Of a stretch of 53,488 bases of DNA, positions 1 to 9,170 are shown piece after piece. The stretch is from Aquamicrobium defluvii (lineage in GTDB: Bacteria > Pseudomonadota > Alphaproteobacteria > Rhizobiales > Rhizobiaceae): the NCBI RefSeq assembly GCF_004363725.1, contig NZ_SNZF01000027.1, positions 1 to 53,488 of the forward strand, written 5' to 3'. The first letter of the stretch is position 1. Each line of letters begins with the position of its first letter. The translations under genes were made by a program, and so were the position numbers. The notes beneath the pieces were generated by a model. That model searched no databases and was not told where the DNA came from. It saw nothing but the letters and a program-made list of their open reading frames with translations.

Positions 1-95
1 CCCTGCAATCAACCAGCAGGGGTGGGTTCAAACATGGGTCACTTCTCAATGGAAAAATCCCTCAATCCCGGGTCAGCTCTCAGCGGAAATCAACA
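1..95. mobile_element. Terminus of an IS21-family insertion sequence
   Basis: Read from the hsdR side the element begins TGTTGATTTCCGCTGAGAG. It contains two copies of GGGTCA-N2-TCTCA-N2-GGAAA on the plus strand at 36-55 and 70-89. Multiple internal terminal repeats and a TG..CA end are typical of IS21 elements. An inverted repeat CCCTGC/GCAGGG lies at 1-6 and 16-21. The transposase genes lie outside the window, so the family call rests on the terminal repeats alone. Confidence 0.65.
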
Positions 96-1025
96 GCGTG
101 GCACCACCTTGATGCGCACGCCTTCGTCTGTGGTCATGTAGACAGTGAAAGCGCGCAGCGCGTCGAGCAGGTACTGCGGCCGCAGCAGGCCCGCCGCCAT
201 GACCTCCTGCTGCACCAGTTCCGTGCCCGGCGCCTTGCCAAGCTCGCCGCACACCTCGTCCATGGCAGCGCGCGTCTGCTCGATGCCGACCGGCTTGACC
301 GAGCGCCAAGGGAGGAAGTCGTCTGGCCGGGCGGTGACCGAGCCGACGCGGGCGTCGTAGTAGTCGGTGGCGACGAGCAGGTGGTTCGTCCAGAACAGCC
401 GCTCAGCGCCCTCGTTCTTTTCGGGCACGCGGCGGTTGGCGTACCGGCGCATCTGGTCGATGGCGGTGGCGATGGGGTCGGTGACGGCCGGGCTCTTGGC
501 CTCGATCACCACCAGCGGCAGGCCGTTAACGAACAGCACGATGTCCGGCACGATGAACCCGCGGTCGCCGACAGCGCCGGGCGGGTCCACGCGGAACTGG
601 TTGACCGCGACGAATTCGTTCTCGTCGTCCGGCTCGAACCCGATGAAGCGCACGCGGCGTTCGTGCTCTCCATCGGGGCCAGAGACATTGACGCCGCGCA
701 CGATCTTGTCGTGCAGCTCCTCGTTGATCGCGATGAAGTCCCGCGAGGTTGGCCGCTCGAGCTGCGAGATCGCCTGGCTGATGCGGCGCTCGTCCAGCCA
801 CTCGGACCCGTCGTCTTTGCGGTTCAGGCGGCGCAGCGCAGACTCGAGCCGGTCACGTAGCACTGTCCGCTGGAAGGTGTCGCGGCCGAGCAGGTGGTAG
901 TCCTTGCGGCCAGTGCTCGGGTCTTCGTCGGCACCCTCGACATGGGTCCAGCCCATAACCCCCAGCTGGCGCAGGAGGGGGCGTTCAACAACATTCAGTT
1001 CGTCCAGACGGTCCTGCTGGCTCAT
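90..1025 (-). pseudogene. hsdR: Type I restriction endonuclease subunit R, 5' fragment cut by an IS
   Basis: The 311 residues match the N-terminal part of HsdR, the translocating nuclease of type I restriction enzymes, which is normally about 1000 residues. The PD-(D/E)xK nuclease is visible as PD at residues 160-161 and EAK at 175-177. The frame leaves hsdR after IKVVPR at position 96 and reads two codons into the IS end before a stop, so both RecA-like motor domains are missing. The start ATG at 1025 overlaps the hsdS stop (ATGA), which fits translational coupling in an hsdMSR operon. Without the motor the fragment should not restrict DNA. Confidence 0.9.
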
Positions 1026-2305
1026 TCGGCAGCCTCACGAATGGCCACCACAGGCTTGCGGCCGGTGAGGAGGTCATCGCGCAGACCTTCGCGAAGTGAC
1101 GAAAGCTTGGCGCGCTCGCGGCGGTGGTCTTCGATGGCCGCAGCGACGCCGTTCACGCGGTCAATGATCGCTCGCTGTTCGTCCAATGTGTCCGGCACGG
1201 CGATCAGCGCGCGCCGGAGATTCGTGGGATTGATGTTCACCTGCTGGACGCCGGGCGTTGCGAACTGCCGGATGGCGCGCTGGACCGGCGCCCAATTCAG
1301 CCAGAGATGAAGGAACTCGGGCAGCAGGGAATCGCCGCAATGCAGCCGAACCAGGTAGGATGCAAAGGCTGGGCCGGGCTCGTCGCTTCGCCAAATGGCC
1401 GCCTTGCCCACATGCTCCCAGCTGTTCGTGCGGTTGAACAGGACATCATTGCGTTGCAGCCGGAAGCGGTCGACGGCATGGGCGGGAGCGTATTTCAGAT
1501 CTGAGAGATCGAACTCGCCGTCCTGGATGTTATTCATCCGAAGGACGGGGGTCCCGGCGCTGCTGTCGCCCAAGGAAAGGTTGGTGCCGTATTCGGCTCC
1601 GACGACGAAGCGCCCGAGGTTCGCGACCATCCACGATGCGGGCCGGGAGCCGACGCTCGTCTCAACAAGGTCAGAGGGCTTGCGAGGTGAACCGTCGTCC
1701 GAGAGACCGCGCGTCAACAGGTCGTCTATGGTGCCGACGTGGATGGCGCGCAGCTTCTCAAGAACCATATCGGTTTCGAGGATCGCATCGTCGATAGCGT
1801 CAAGTACCGCAGCAATCTTCGCCCGCTCTGGAGGCGCGTAGCCAACGATTGAGATTCCCTCAACGTCACTGTTTTTCAGGTTATTGATCGCGCTTCCAGA
1901 AAGAATGATGTCGATGCTTCGCCGAAACTGTTCGCCTTGGAAAACATGCCGCAGAAAGGCGGCGTCACTCTCAATTTTTGGATGGAACACTGAGCAGAAG
2001 GCTCCCACTGTTAGTGGGGCACCGTACTCGCCGTTGTAACGAGCCGCCTTGCCGACAAGCGCTTTCGATCCGTTTGACATGCAAACGACAAGGTCGCCTT
2101 CTTGAACAACCTGAGCAGGTTTGACCAAATAGCTAGGTACAATCTGGATAGAGCCGAAATCTAGCTGACCTTCTTGAATATTCGTGGAACGAAGGAGAAC
2201 CGTTCGATCTGGCCCGACGTCCTCTTGAAGATGCTCCGGACGATACGAGACACCTCTGACCCCATCCGCCAAGTTCCCAACTTTGATCGTGGACTCTTCA
2301 CGCAT
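1022..2305 (-). CDS. hsdS: Type I restriction-modification specificity subunit S
   Basis: The 427-residue protein has the two-half layout of HsdS: two target recognition domains, each followed by a helical conserved region that sets the spacing of the bipartite DNA target. The N-terminal half ends near residues 150-185 and the second half ends in a similar helical tail with AIEDHRRERAKL. HsdS docks two HsdM subunits and directs adenine methylation. The start overlaps the hsdM stop by a few bases and its stop overlaps the hsdR start. The recognition sequence cannot be read from the protein by eye. The length is close to the family norm, and nothing suggests damage. Confidence 0.9.
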   Translation of the reverse strand: MREESTIKVGNLADGVRGVSYRPEHLQEDVGPDRTVLLRSTNIQEGQLDFGSIQIVPSYLVKPAQVVQEGDLVVCMSNGSKALVGKAARYNGEYGAPLTVGAFCSVFHPKIESDAAFLRHVFQGEQFRRSIDIILSGSAINNLKNSDVEGISIVGYAPPERAKIAAVLDAIDDAILETDMVLEKLRAIHVGTIDDLLTRGLSDDGSPRKPSDLVETSVGSRPASWMVANLGRFVVGAEYGTNLSLGDSSAGTPVLRMNNIQDGEFDLSDLKYAPAHAVDRFRLQRNDVLFNRTNSWEHVGKAAIWRSDEPGPAFASYLVRLHCGDSLLPEFLHLWLNWAPVQRAIRQFATPGVQQVNINPTNLRRALIAVPDTLDEQRAIIDRVNGVAAAIEDHRRERAKLSSLREGLRDDLLTGRKPVVAIREAAE

Positions 2306-4985
2306 ATCCGAGCTCCACTAGGAAGCTGTCGAGGCGCGTGGTCGCGTCCGACCTTCGCCCCTCGATCCTTTTGAGGCTGACACGGTACTTGTCCCAGAGC
2401 CGCTCTAGGTCCCCAACGAGCGCGCCGACACGGCGGACGCGGGCGCGTTCGAGCCGGTCGAGCAGCCGCTCGCGGTCGATGTCGAGCACCAGTTCGCGGC
2501 AATCGTCGTCGTCCAGTTCGGCCCGTGCGGCCGTTAGCCGCTCGACGAACGCCGCCTTGAGCCGCCGCAGCGTGGCGCGCGCCTCCTTCAGCTCCTCCTT
2601 GATCGCCTCATAGGGGGTGAGCACGGCGTCGATGGTCACAGCCTCCTCGACCAGCGGCGCTAGGCGGCGCTCGATGGCTGCCAATTCGGCCTCGAACTCC
2701 TGCACATCCATGCCCTGCGCGCGCATCCAGTCGATGGAGCCCTTGGAGGGTTTGCCGGTGCCTGTGGTTTTCACAAGCTCCTTCCGGCGCTTGTCGTCAT
2801 CCTTCATTTCGGCGCGCAGTTCCTTGCGCCGCTTTTCCAGTTCCTTGGCGAGGTTGCTGCCTTCCTCGGCCCCGTCCAGCCAGTCCTCGGCGCCCTCGAC
2901 CCCGTCGCCCGTCTCCCAGGCTTCCTTCTCGGCCTTGACCCGCTCCACCTCGGCCTGCGCGGCGGACAGTTCGGTGACGTAGTCCGCCATGCGATGGCGC
3001 ACGAAGGGATGTGCGAGTAGCTCCTCCAGCGTGACCTTCACGGTCTTCTTGGCGTCGCTGTCTTCGTCGTCGTCCGCGTCCTCGTCCTCCAGCGCCGAGC
3101 GCAGTGTCTCGACCCAGCCGTCGACCAGTTCGGCGAACCCGTTCTCGACGATGACGCGCAGCTCGTAGCGGATTTCATCCCACCAGCCCGCGATGGAGCC
3201 CATCAGCGCATAGCGATCGAGGCAGCCGACCGGCAGCATGGCGGGCTCAAAGCTGTCGAGCATCTCGCGGCGCAGCGGCATCAGGCGCTTGCTTTCGGGA
3301 AGCTCGGCCAACCCGGTCCGTGCCGACGACCACCAGGTATCGAAGGCCGCGACCATCTCACCTTGCCGCGTTGCAACGCCGGGGTTTGACTCGACCTGGG
3401 CCCTGATATCGGCACGCTTCTCGACGGCATTAGCGAACTCGGCGTAGTCGGCATCGCGGTCGACGAACGGCGTGTCGACGTCGAAGCCCTGTGCCTGCGC
3501 ATGCGGGCGGATACTCTCGATTTCCCGCTTCGACACGCCGCCATGGAGGTGGGCGCGGACATCGTGGGGCTCGGGCGGCGGGCTGCTGTCGGCATAGCGC
3601 CGGATGTTCAGGTTGCCGGCTTCGTCATTGATGATGGCAGTTTTTTCGATGACCGTCGCGAAGCCGGGCACGTCAGTGAACGCGTCGTAGGCGCTGACGA
3701 TCTTCTCGATGTGCTCCGGGTCGATGAAGTTCTGCGCGCGCCCCTCGCGATACTCGCGGTCCGCGTTGATGAAGAGCACCTTTCCCTTGCGCGCTTCCGG
3801 CTTCCCGTCCGGGTGGCGCATCACAAGGATGCAGGCCGGAATGCCGGTTCCGTAGAAGAGGTTCTGCGGCAGGCCGATCACGGCCTCGATGCAGTCCTCT
3901 TCGAGCAGAGCGAGCCGGATTTTCTTCTCTTCGCCGCCACGGAACAGCACGCCGTGCGGCATCACCACAGCCATTTTCCCGGTCTGCTTCAGGCTAGCCA
4001 GCATGTGCTGGGCGAACATCAGGTCGGCCTTCTTGCCCGTCGTGGGACACCAGCCGAAGCGGAAGCGGTCACCGAACTGAATCCCGCGCTTGCTGTAGTT
4101 CTGACTGAAGGGCGGATTGGCGATCACCCGGTCGAACCGCATGAGGCGGCCGTCCTCGATATGCTTCGGATCGACGAGCGTGTCGCCGTTCCGAATGTCG
4201 GCGTCGGGAATGCCATGGAGGAGGAGATTCATCCGGCAGATGGCCCAGACCGCGCCGTTGTCCTCTTGGCCATACAGACTCAGCCGCCGGCCGTCATGCT
4301 GGAGGGCGTACTCGTAACCCTGGTTCAGCATGCCGCCGCTGCCACAGGTGGGGTCGTAGAGCGATGTGCCGCCCTGCGGATCAAGGATGCGGACCATCAG
4401 CTGCACCACGCCGCGCGGCGTATAGAACTCGCCGGCCTTCTTGCCGGCGGAGTCCGCGAACTCGCTGATAAGGTATTCGTAGGCTGCGCCGAGGAGGTCG
4501 GGAAACTCGAAATCCTCGTCGAGCAGGCGATACTTGTTGAAGTGGCTGATGAGACGGCGAAGCCGCTCGTCGGGGATCTCCGACTCGCCAACCTTCCGGG
4601 CGAAATTGATGTGCCCCAGCACGCCCCTCAACGCGTTGTGGTTTTCGTTCTCGAGCCCCTCGAGGGCCTTGTTCAATTCATTGGCAACGTTGGCGTGGAC
4701 GTCATTCAGGAGCCGGTCCCAGCGGGCGATCGGCGGCACGAAGAAGGTCTTGGTGTAGGACGACGGATGATCTGCGCGTTGCAGGGCTTCCTTTTCGGAC
4801 CGTCCAAGCGCGCGCTGTTCCTTCAGAATCTTCTCGCGCTGCTGCTCGAACACGTCGGAGCATCGCCTTAGGAACAGTATTCCGAAAATGTACTCCTTGA
4901 ACTCCGACGCATCCATCTTGCCGCGAAGGATGTCGGCGGCCGCGAACAGGTGGCGTTCAAGTTTTTCTAGAGTAAGCTTTGCCAA
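2298..4985 (-). CDS. hsdM: Type I N6-adenine DNA methyltransferase subunit M, long form
   Basis: The HsdM N-terminal helical domain (about residues 1-150) precedes the methylase fold, with the AdoMet motif DPTCGSGGML at 211-220 and the catalytic NPPF at 290-293. Residues from about 500 to 895 form an unusually long, charged, probably coiled-coil extension containing an acidic run near DADDDEDSD. Many HsdM proteins are near 500-550 residues, so this is a long form. The start at 4985 is TTG, and no better upstream ATG is visible. It heads the hsdM-hsdS-hsdR operon. With hsdS intact it probably still methylates adenine at its bipartite site even though hsdR is broken. Confidence 0.92.
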   Translation of the reverse strand: MAKLTLEKLERHLFAAADILRGKMDASEFKEYIFGILFLRRCSDVFEQQREKILKEQRALGRSEKEALQRADHPSSYTKTFFVPPIARWDRLLNDVHANVANELNKALEGLENENHNALRGVLGHINFARKVGESEIPDERLRRLISHFNKYRLLDEDFEFPDLLGAAYEYLISEFADSAGKKAGEFYTPRGVVQLMVRILDPQGGTSLYDPTCGSGGMLNQGYEYALQHDGRRLSLYGQEDNGAVWAICRMNLLLHGIPDADIRNGDTLVDPKHIEDGRLMRFDRVIANPPFSQNYSKRGIQFGDRFRFGWCPTTGKKADLMFAQHMLASLKQTGKMAVVMPHGVLFRGGEEKKIRLALLEEDCIEAVIGLPQNLFYGTGIPACILVMRHPDGKPEARKGKVLFINADREYREGRAQNFIDPEHIEKIVSAYDAFTDVPGFATVIEKTAIINDEAGNLNIRRYADSSPPPEPHDVRAHLHGGVSKREIESIRPHAQAQGFDVDTPFVDRDADYAEFANAVEKRADIRAQVESNPGVATRQGEMVAAFDTWWSSARTGLAELPESKRLMPLRREMLDSFEPAMLPVGCLDRYALMGSIAGWWDEIRYELRVIVENGFAELVDGWVETLRSALEDEDADDDEDSDAKKTVKVTLEELLAHPFVRHRMADYVTELSAAQAEVERVKAEKEAWETGDGVEGAEDWLDGAEEGSNLAKELEKRRKELRAEMKDDDKRRKELVKTTGTGKPSKGSIDWMRAQGMDVQEFEAELAAIERRLAPLVEEAVTIDAVLTPYEAIKEELKEARATLRRLKAAFVERLTAARAELDDDDCRELVLDIDRERLLDRLERARVRRVGALVGDLERLWDKYRVSLKRIEGRRSDATTRLDSFLVELGYA

Positions 4986-5191
4986 TGTCGCCCCAGTTAT
5001 AGAAGAAAGCGAGGATGTTAGAGAGCCGCGCTGATTATCCCCAAATCTCCTATCCGATTAACCGATCTAAGCAGGATAGAAAAGGACGGGCTAGTTGCCA
5101 TCCTGCGATAAATCCTCTGCAACCCCTCGTGGTTCGCTCCACAGGAAGGCAAACGGTTCCAGCACTGCGGCAGGGGAATCTCCGGGGGCTG

Positions 5192-5737
5192 TTACACATC
5201 GAGAAACACTGAGATGTTGGGAGTTTCGTTCAAGGGGACGATAAACAGAGGAACCCGGAGAGCTAGGGCCGCACGATAGGCCGCAAGCACGGATTGCTCC
5301 TGATGTTCAGCTAGCTCCTCCGGCGATCTGCTCGGTCTGGACCTTCGATTATCCGACGCACGTCGAATCGCGATCTTTTCGACGTCATCAACCAAAACAA
5401 CGAAGCGGGAAACATCGATCGCCGAAAAAACCGAAGGCAAAATTTCCACTAGGCCATTGGGAGTGTCTATGATGGTGTGACCGTCAAGAACGATCAATCC
5501 TTTTTCCGGCGCGTGTCTTTTGAAGCCAGATACCAGAAGGGCTTGATTGTCGTCGATATTTCCCTCGCGCAGGAGATCGTGGGCGGCAGGCTTGCCTTGG
5601 CGCTGTTTCCTTTCCTCTTTGATCAAATCACTCGCCCGCAAATGCTCAAAAACAAGTCTTCGTCGCGCATCTTCAAGAAGTGTCGACTTCCCGACGCCTG
5701 ACAAACCCACCAAGGCGACAACCCTCCGCTTACTCAT
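5192..5737 (-). CDS. Small P-loop NTPase / kinase-like protein, third gene of a PIN-GNAT operon
   Basis: The 181-residue protein opens with a Walker A motif GLSGVGKS at residues 11-18, followed by ARRRLVFEHL and an acidic VLVDDVE region. The overall layout is guanylate-kinase or nucleoside-kinase like, but I cannot name the substrate. Its ATG shares four bases (ATGA) with the stop of the upstream PIN-GNAT gene, so the two are probably translated together. It is the last gene of the three-gene operon, and about 200 bp separate it from hsdM, which runs the same way. The function is unknown. It may phosphorylate a small substrate or regulate the PIN nuclease. Confidence 0.75.
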   Translation of the reverse strand: MSKRRVVALVGLSGVGKSTLLEDARRRLVFEHLRASDLIKEERKQRQGKPAAHDLLREGNIDDNQALLVSGFKRHAPEKGLIVLDGHTIIDTPNGLVEILPSVFSAIDVSRFVVLVDDVEKIAIRRASDNRRSRPSRSPEELAEHQEQSVLAAYRAALALRVPLFIVPLNETPNISVFLDV

Positions 5738-7269
5738 GCTTGAAATCCGAGGTCGATTTGCGAAAGTAGGCTATCTAGACAAGAGCGCGGTATACGAAAG
5801 ATCGATTGAGGCGGATGCTCTGCGATAACCTTGCTCTCTTGAAGCTGCTTCAACCCCATAGCCGGATCAATATAGGCGGCGAGCAGGTAGTTGATGACTT
5901 TGACGGGCGATTCGGCAGATGCCCGCCACCGGTCGAGGTCTTTCTCGCTATAAACCGACCGCCCGCCTGTCATCTGGAGTAACTCCCGGGTGGATCGCGC
6001 AAGACGAACGTCCTCAAGTATTCCGATTGCAGTCATTGCCTGTGACGGTAACGACGATGATTTTCCTTTGTAGAAGAACAATATCGAACCTGGCGGGCCT
6101 AGGTTTGATGGTGCGCGACACAGGTACACCTTTCGGATTGTGTTGCCCGGTCGCCGCGGACCTCCTCCCAACCCAAGCGCTCCGAAGAGATCCAGCTGGT
6201 TCTGCTGCTTGAGATCCGGATAGAGGATGTCATGGTAGCCCTCCTTGATCGGGATACCGAACGCTGCGGTGTCCGCCACGATGGCGAAGCGCGGATAATT
6301 CAGCCGATGGGCATCAAAGTGATTGTCGCCATCAGTCGGCGAGGGTGCGCGCGCGCCCATACGTTTTTCATAGATCCTCTCACCGTCCTCCTTTGTTGCA
6401 GTATGGGTGAACCCGAAATACTCAAGAAGATCAATGAGGGAGGTCTGCCCCTCATACGTGGTGACATAGATGAGGTCATATTTGTTCCTTTGAGCGAACC
6501 AAAAGACCTTCTTCAAAAGCAACTCACCAAGCTTAAGGCCGCGTCGCTCCGGCCGAACCTTGAACGTGCAGATCTTCAGTATTTTGTTGGCTTTTTCAGT
6601 TGCGTCGGTGTCCGAGCCGGTCTCATCCTTTCTGACCAGAAGGCCGGCAATTCCGTCGTCTTCAATGATCCAGCAAAGGCGCCGCTGCTTCACACATTTT
6701 TCCGTCCACCATTGATCGAAACCGGGATAGTCCTCGCGCAGGCTGTCAAAGATGCTGTCCGTCAGAGGTATCGCATGAGCGGCGACCTCATCGATGAAAC
6801 GCACTGGCGCTTCGATCGGCTCATAGGTCGTTCGAAGGAGCTGAACGGCGTCTGCTACATAGAGCACCCGGCGACCGAGTTCTGGAGAATGGCGCCTGGC
6901 CCGCTCGTGGAGGCCTCTGTCTTGGCTAACAAGAAAGTCCACGGCGCCGATGTGAAGCGTATGCAGCAGGGTCGCGTCGACTATATCATTGTGCTTCGGA
7001 AGAGGCCCGAATGCGTTCGAAAGCTCTGCAGCGGTCAAGCCTCGGACTTTTGATAGGGTTTGAAATTTACCAAGCTTACTGAGAGATATCGCTCGGCGGG
7101 CCGTATCCTTGTCGCGACCAACATCGTCGCGCGCCGCCTCGTGCACGAAAATATCGACCTTGTGCTTGGCGGCGAGGCTTGTAAGTGCGGAAAAGGCCGG
7201 CTCTACGGTTTTATTGTCTTCCAGATGAATAATTACATTCGTATCAATCAGATATGTTTGTGTGCTCAT
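5734..7269 (-). CDS. PIN domain - GNAT acetyltransferase - PUA-like fusion protein
   Basis: The 511-residue protein has three modules. A PIN RNase domain (residues about 5-150) shows the acidic set D9, E44, D98 and D117. A GNAT domain (about 165-305) carries the acetyl-CoA loop RRGLKLG at 242-248. A C-terminal domain (about 375-500) has PUA/ASCH-type features, including GSILFFY and PPQSI at 486-490. I chose the ATG at 7269 because PIN domains start just before LIDTNV. It overlaps the upstream HTH-ASCH gene by 26 bp and the downstream P-loop gene by ATGA. A nuclease, an acyltransferase and an RNA- or modified-base-binding fold in one chain suggest action on RNA, but the substrate is unknown. 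Confidence 0.8.
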   Translation of the reverse strand: MSTQTYLIDTNVIIHLEDNKTVEPAFSALTSLAAKHKVDIFVHEAARDDVGRDKDTARRAISLSKLGKFQTLSKVRGLTAAELSNAFGPLPKHNDIVDATLLHTLHIGAVDFLVSQDRGLHERARRHSPELGRRVLYVADAVQLLRTTYEPIEAPVRFIDEVAAHAIPLTDSIFDSLREDYPGFDQWWTEKCVKQRRLCWIIEDDGIAGLLVRKDETGSDTDATEKANKILKICTFKVRPERRGLKLGELLLKKVFWFAQRNKYDLIYVTTYEGQTSLIDLLEYFGFTHTATKEDGERIYEKRMGARAPSPTDGDNHFDAHRLNYPRFAIVADTAAFGIPIKEGYHDILYPDLKQQNQLDLFGALGLGGGPRRPGNTIRKVYLCRAPSNLGPPGSILFFYKGKSSSLPSQAMTAIGILEDVRLARSTRELLQMTGGRSVYSEKDLDRWRASAESPVKVINYLLAAYIDPAMGLKQLQESKVIAEHPPQSIFRIPRSCLDSLLSQIDLGFQA

Positions 7270-8038
7270 TCCGGAGCGCCTTTTGAAGGTCTGGCTTCGC
7301 GTAGAGGAAAGACTGCGGAGCCTTAAATCCAAATCGCTCCTTCAATTCAGGTAGGGTCAGTGGCCTCGTAAATCGGCGCGGTGTCGACAGTTTTAGTGCA
7401 AAGCCTTCTTCCAGGCCACTAAAGTACTCGTCGAAATCGGCTTTCTTGATCGATGCAGATCGGCCGTGCTTTTTCCAGAGGGCACAGAGTTCAAGGCGTT
7501 CAACGTTCTCAATTTTAATAGCGCCTACCAAAGCCATTTCTGGCGAAGTAGAATAAATATAGGCTGTCGCACCGGGAGCCAATGACAGTGGGAATCGCCT
7601 TCTTAGCTCAATGGTTTTTACACCATCGAATATCTTGCCCGAATAGTTCGGTTTTATGCTAATCACAACATCTCGTTGCGCCGGAAGAGCATCGCCGCGG
7701 TCGCCAAAAATTGGAAGAATATACTGATCGTCGTCGTCAACAGCTTCGCCAGTCTCAGTCCTGATACGAACTCCCAAGTTCGAGTGAACTGGAAATGCTG
7801 CATCGATACGTAAGCTGGCACCGAGGGCCTCAACATATCGCTGCAACGAGGATATCTGGACATCGCCCCGCTGCTCGATCTTGGAGATCGCAGCTTGGCC
7901 AACACCCAAACGTTTCGCCATCTCTAGCTGAGTTAAGCCTGCAGCGCATCTTAACGCCTTTAGCGATTGGCCCACAACACGCCCCGCATCGCCATCACCG
8001 ACCAGGACAGCATCAACGATTTCGTGCTCAGCCGACAT
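7244..8038 (-). CDS. HTH (XRE family) - ASCH domain protein, likely operon regulator
   Basis: Residues about 24-78 form a Cro/CI-type helix-turn-helix (GLTQLEMAKRLGVGQ, then the recognition helix AAISKIEQ). Residues about 122-255 form an ASCH domain with its signature G139-x-K141-x-x-E144-x-R146. ASCH folds belong to the PUA superfamily and are thought to bind RNA or modified nucleotides. The gene heads the operon with the PIN-GNAT protein (26-bp overlap). A perfect TATTCC-N6-GGAATA inverted repeat lies 38 bp upstream, so autoregulation is likely. It could act as the antitoxin-like or sensor part of the module. Domain assignment is firm and the role is inferred. Confidence 0.8.
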   Translation of the reverse strand: MSAEHEIVDAVLVGDGDAGRVVGQSLKALRCAAGLTQLEMAKRLGVGQAAISKIEQRGDVQISSLQRYVEALGASLRIDAAFPVHSNLGVRIRTETGEAVDDDDQYILPIFGDRGDALPAQRDVVISIKPNYSGKIFDGVKTIELRRRFPLSLAPGATAYIYSTSPEMALVGAIKIENVERLELCALWKKHGRSASIKKADFDEYFSGLEEGFALKLSTPRRFTRPLTLPELKERFGFKAPQSFLYAKPDLQKALRNEHTNISD

Positions 8039-8061
8039 TGTTCGACACCGCCAGACTCCGA

Positions 8062-8093
8062 ATCATACCATTAAATATTCCTCCTATGGAATA
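8062..8093 (-). promoter_or_regulatory. Promoter and operator of the HTH-ASCH operon
   Basis: A perfect inverted repeat TATTCC-N6-GGAATA lies at 8076-8093. A -10-like TATGAT is at 8062-8067 on the minus strand, with a weak -35 (TTCCAT) inside the repeat. A repressor bound here would cover the promoter. Confidence 0.5.
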
Positions 8094-8426
8094 CCACTAG
8101 TGAGGGTTCCCGCACAACTAGCGCGGCCACGATCGTATGCCTACTTGGTAGATTATATTGGTTTTGCCTTCGATTGGATGCGTTGAAAAACAGGTGTTAA
8201 GCGACTTGGGGACGCTGCCCCCTGGCGCGGCGCAAGGGACCGCTAACTCTCGACCGGGACGGTTTCCCCGGCCTTCCTCCACTTCGTTCCTCCGTTCTGT
8301 GCAGGCCGGGTGATCCCCCTCCATCCCGATCGCCCTTGCACCTTTCACCCCCGGTCTCGCCGACAGGCAAGGGTTCAGGAGCGCGCGCTTCGCGGCTCTG
8401 AACCCGCAACCCGAAGGATTAGAAAC
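8094..8426 (+). other. Gene-free leader of the first ICE gene, with hairpin
   Basis: This stretch separates the divergent HTH-ASCH operon from the methylase gene. The clearest element is a hairpin with arms GGGTTCAG (8371-8378) and CTGAACCC (8398-8405), extended by AGC/GCT, ending 21 bp before the methylase ATG. No other gene is supported. The left boundary of the element may lie here, but serine-recombinase att sites are too short to see without a comparison genome. Confidence 0.4.
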
Positions 8427-9098
8427 ATGACCAGCACAGCCAACACCCCGCGCAATGTCATTTTCAATGGCGATTGCATCGACGTGATGCGATCGTTTGA
8501 CCGGGCGTCAGTGGATTTCATCCTAACCGACCCGCCCTATGTGACCAACTTCCGAGACCGGCAGGGCCGCACCGTTGCCAATGACGACAACGGCCGCTGG
8601 CTTCGCCCGGCTTTCAACCAGATGCATCGCGTTTTGAAGGACGGCGGCTTTTGCGTCAGCTTCTATGGATGGAACAAAGTCGATCTATTCATGGACGCAT
8701 GGAAGGCGGCAGGCTTCCGAGTTGTCGGCCATATTGTTTTCCGCAAGCGTTATGCGTCATCAACCCGCTTCCTTCGCTATCAGCACGAACAGGCTTATTT
8801 GCTGGCAAAGGGCAATCCGACCTTGCCCGCGCAGCCGATCCCTGACGTGCTGGACTTTCCTTACACCGGCAACCGGCTGCATCCGACGCAGAAGCCCGTC
8901 GAAGCCCTGACGCCGCTTATCGAGGCGTTCACGAAGCCCGGCGACTTGGTGCTGGACCCTTTCAGCGGCAGCGGTTCGACGTTGGCGGCCGCGCAGCAGA
9001 CCGGGCGCAATTGGACCGGCATCGAACTGGACAACGCCCACTATCACACCGCCAGACAGCGCCTCTCGGAGCTGCAACGCCACCGGGAGGCCGCGTAA
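8427..9098 (+). CDS. Orphan site-specific DNA methyltransferase (N6-adenine or N4-cytosine type)
   Basis: The 223-residue protein has the beta-class order, with catalytic DPPY (35-38) before the AdoMet motif DPFSGSGS (177-184), and the family motif HPTQKP at 152-157. DPPY fits an N6-adenine or N4-cytosine enzyme. No restriction endonuclease gene lies beside it, so it is probably a solitary methylase that protects or regulates the mobile element. The start is the ATG at 8427 with an upstream GAAGGA ribosome site; an in-frame ATG farther upstream would add about 39 residues unlike the family. A hairpin lies in the 5' leader. Confidence 0.88.
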   Translation: MTSTANTPRNVIFNGDCIDVMRSFDRASVDFILTDPPYVTNFRDRQGRTVANDDNGRWLRPAFNQMHRVLKDGGFCVSFYGWNKVDLFMDAWKAAGFRVVGHIVFRKRYASSTRFLRYQHEQAYLLAKGNPTLPAQPIPDVLDFPYTGNRLHPTQKPVEALTPLIEAFTKPGDLVLDPFSGSGSTLAAAQQTGRNWTGIELDNAHYHTARQRLSELQRHREAA

Positions 9099-9112
9099 CC
9101 CCTTTGCACCAG

Positions 9113-9135
9113 CGCCCGCCACAACATCGCGGGCG
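9113..9135. promoter_or_regulatory. Intergenic hairpin
   Basis: Perfect arms CGCCCGC (9113-9119) and GCGGGCG (9129-9135) flank a nine-base loop between the methylase and the next small gene. No T-tract follows, so it may be an mRNA processing or stability structure. Confidence 0.3.
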
Positions 9136-9170
9136 TCGCCACCCCCAACTCCATAGACAAGGATTTCACA

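Noticed and set aside
3501..4871. 456-residue plus-strand frame opposite hsdM
   Set aside because: It is a shadow of hsdM in GC-rich DNA, with no domain or ribosome site.
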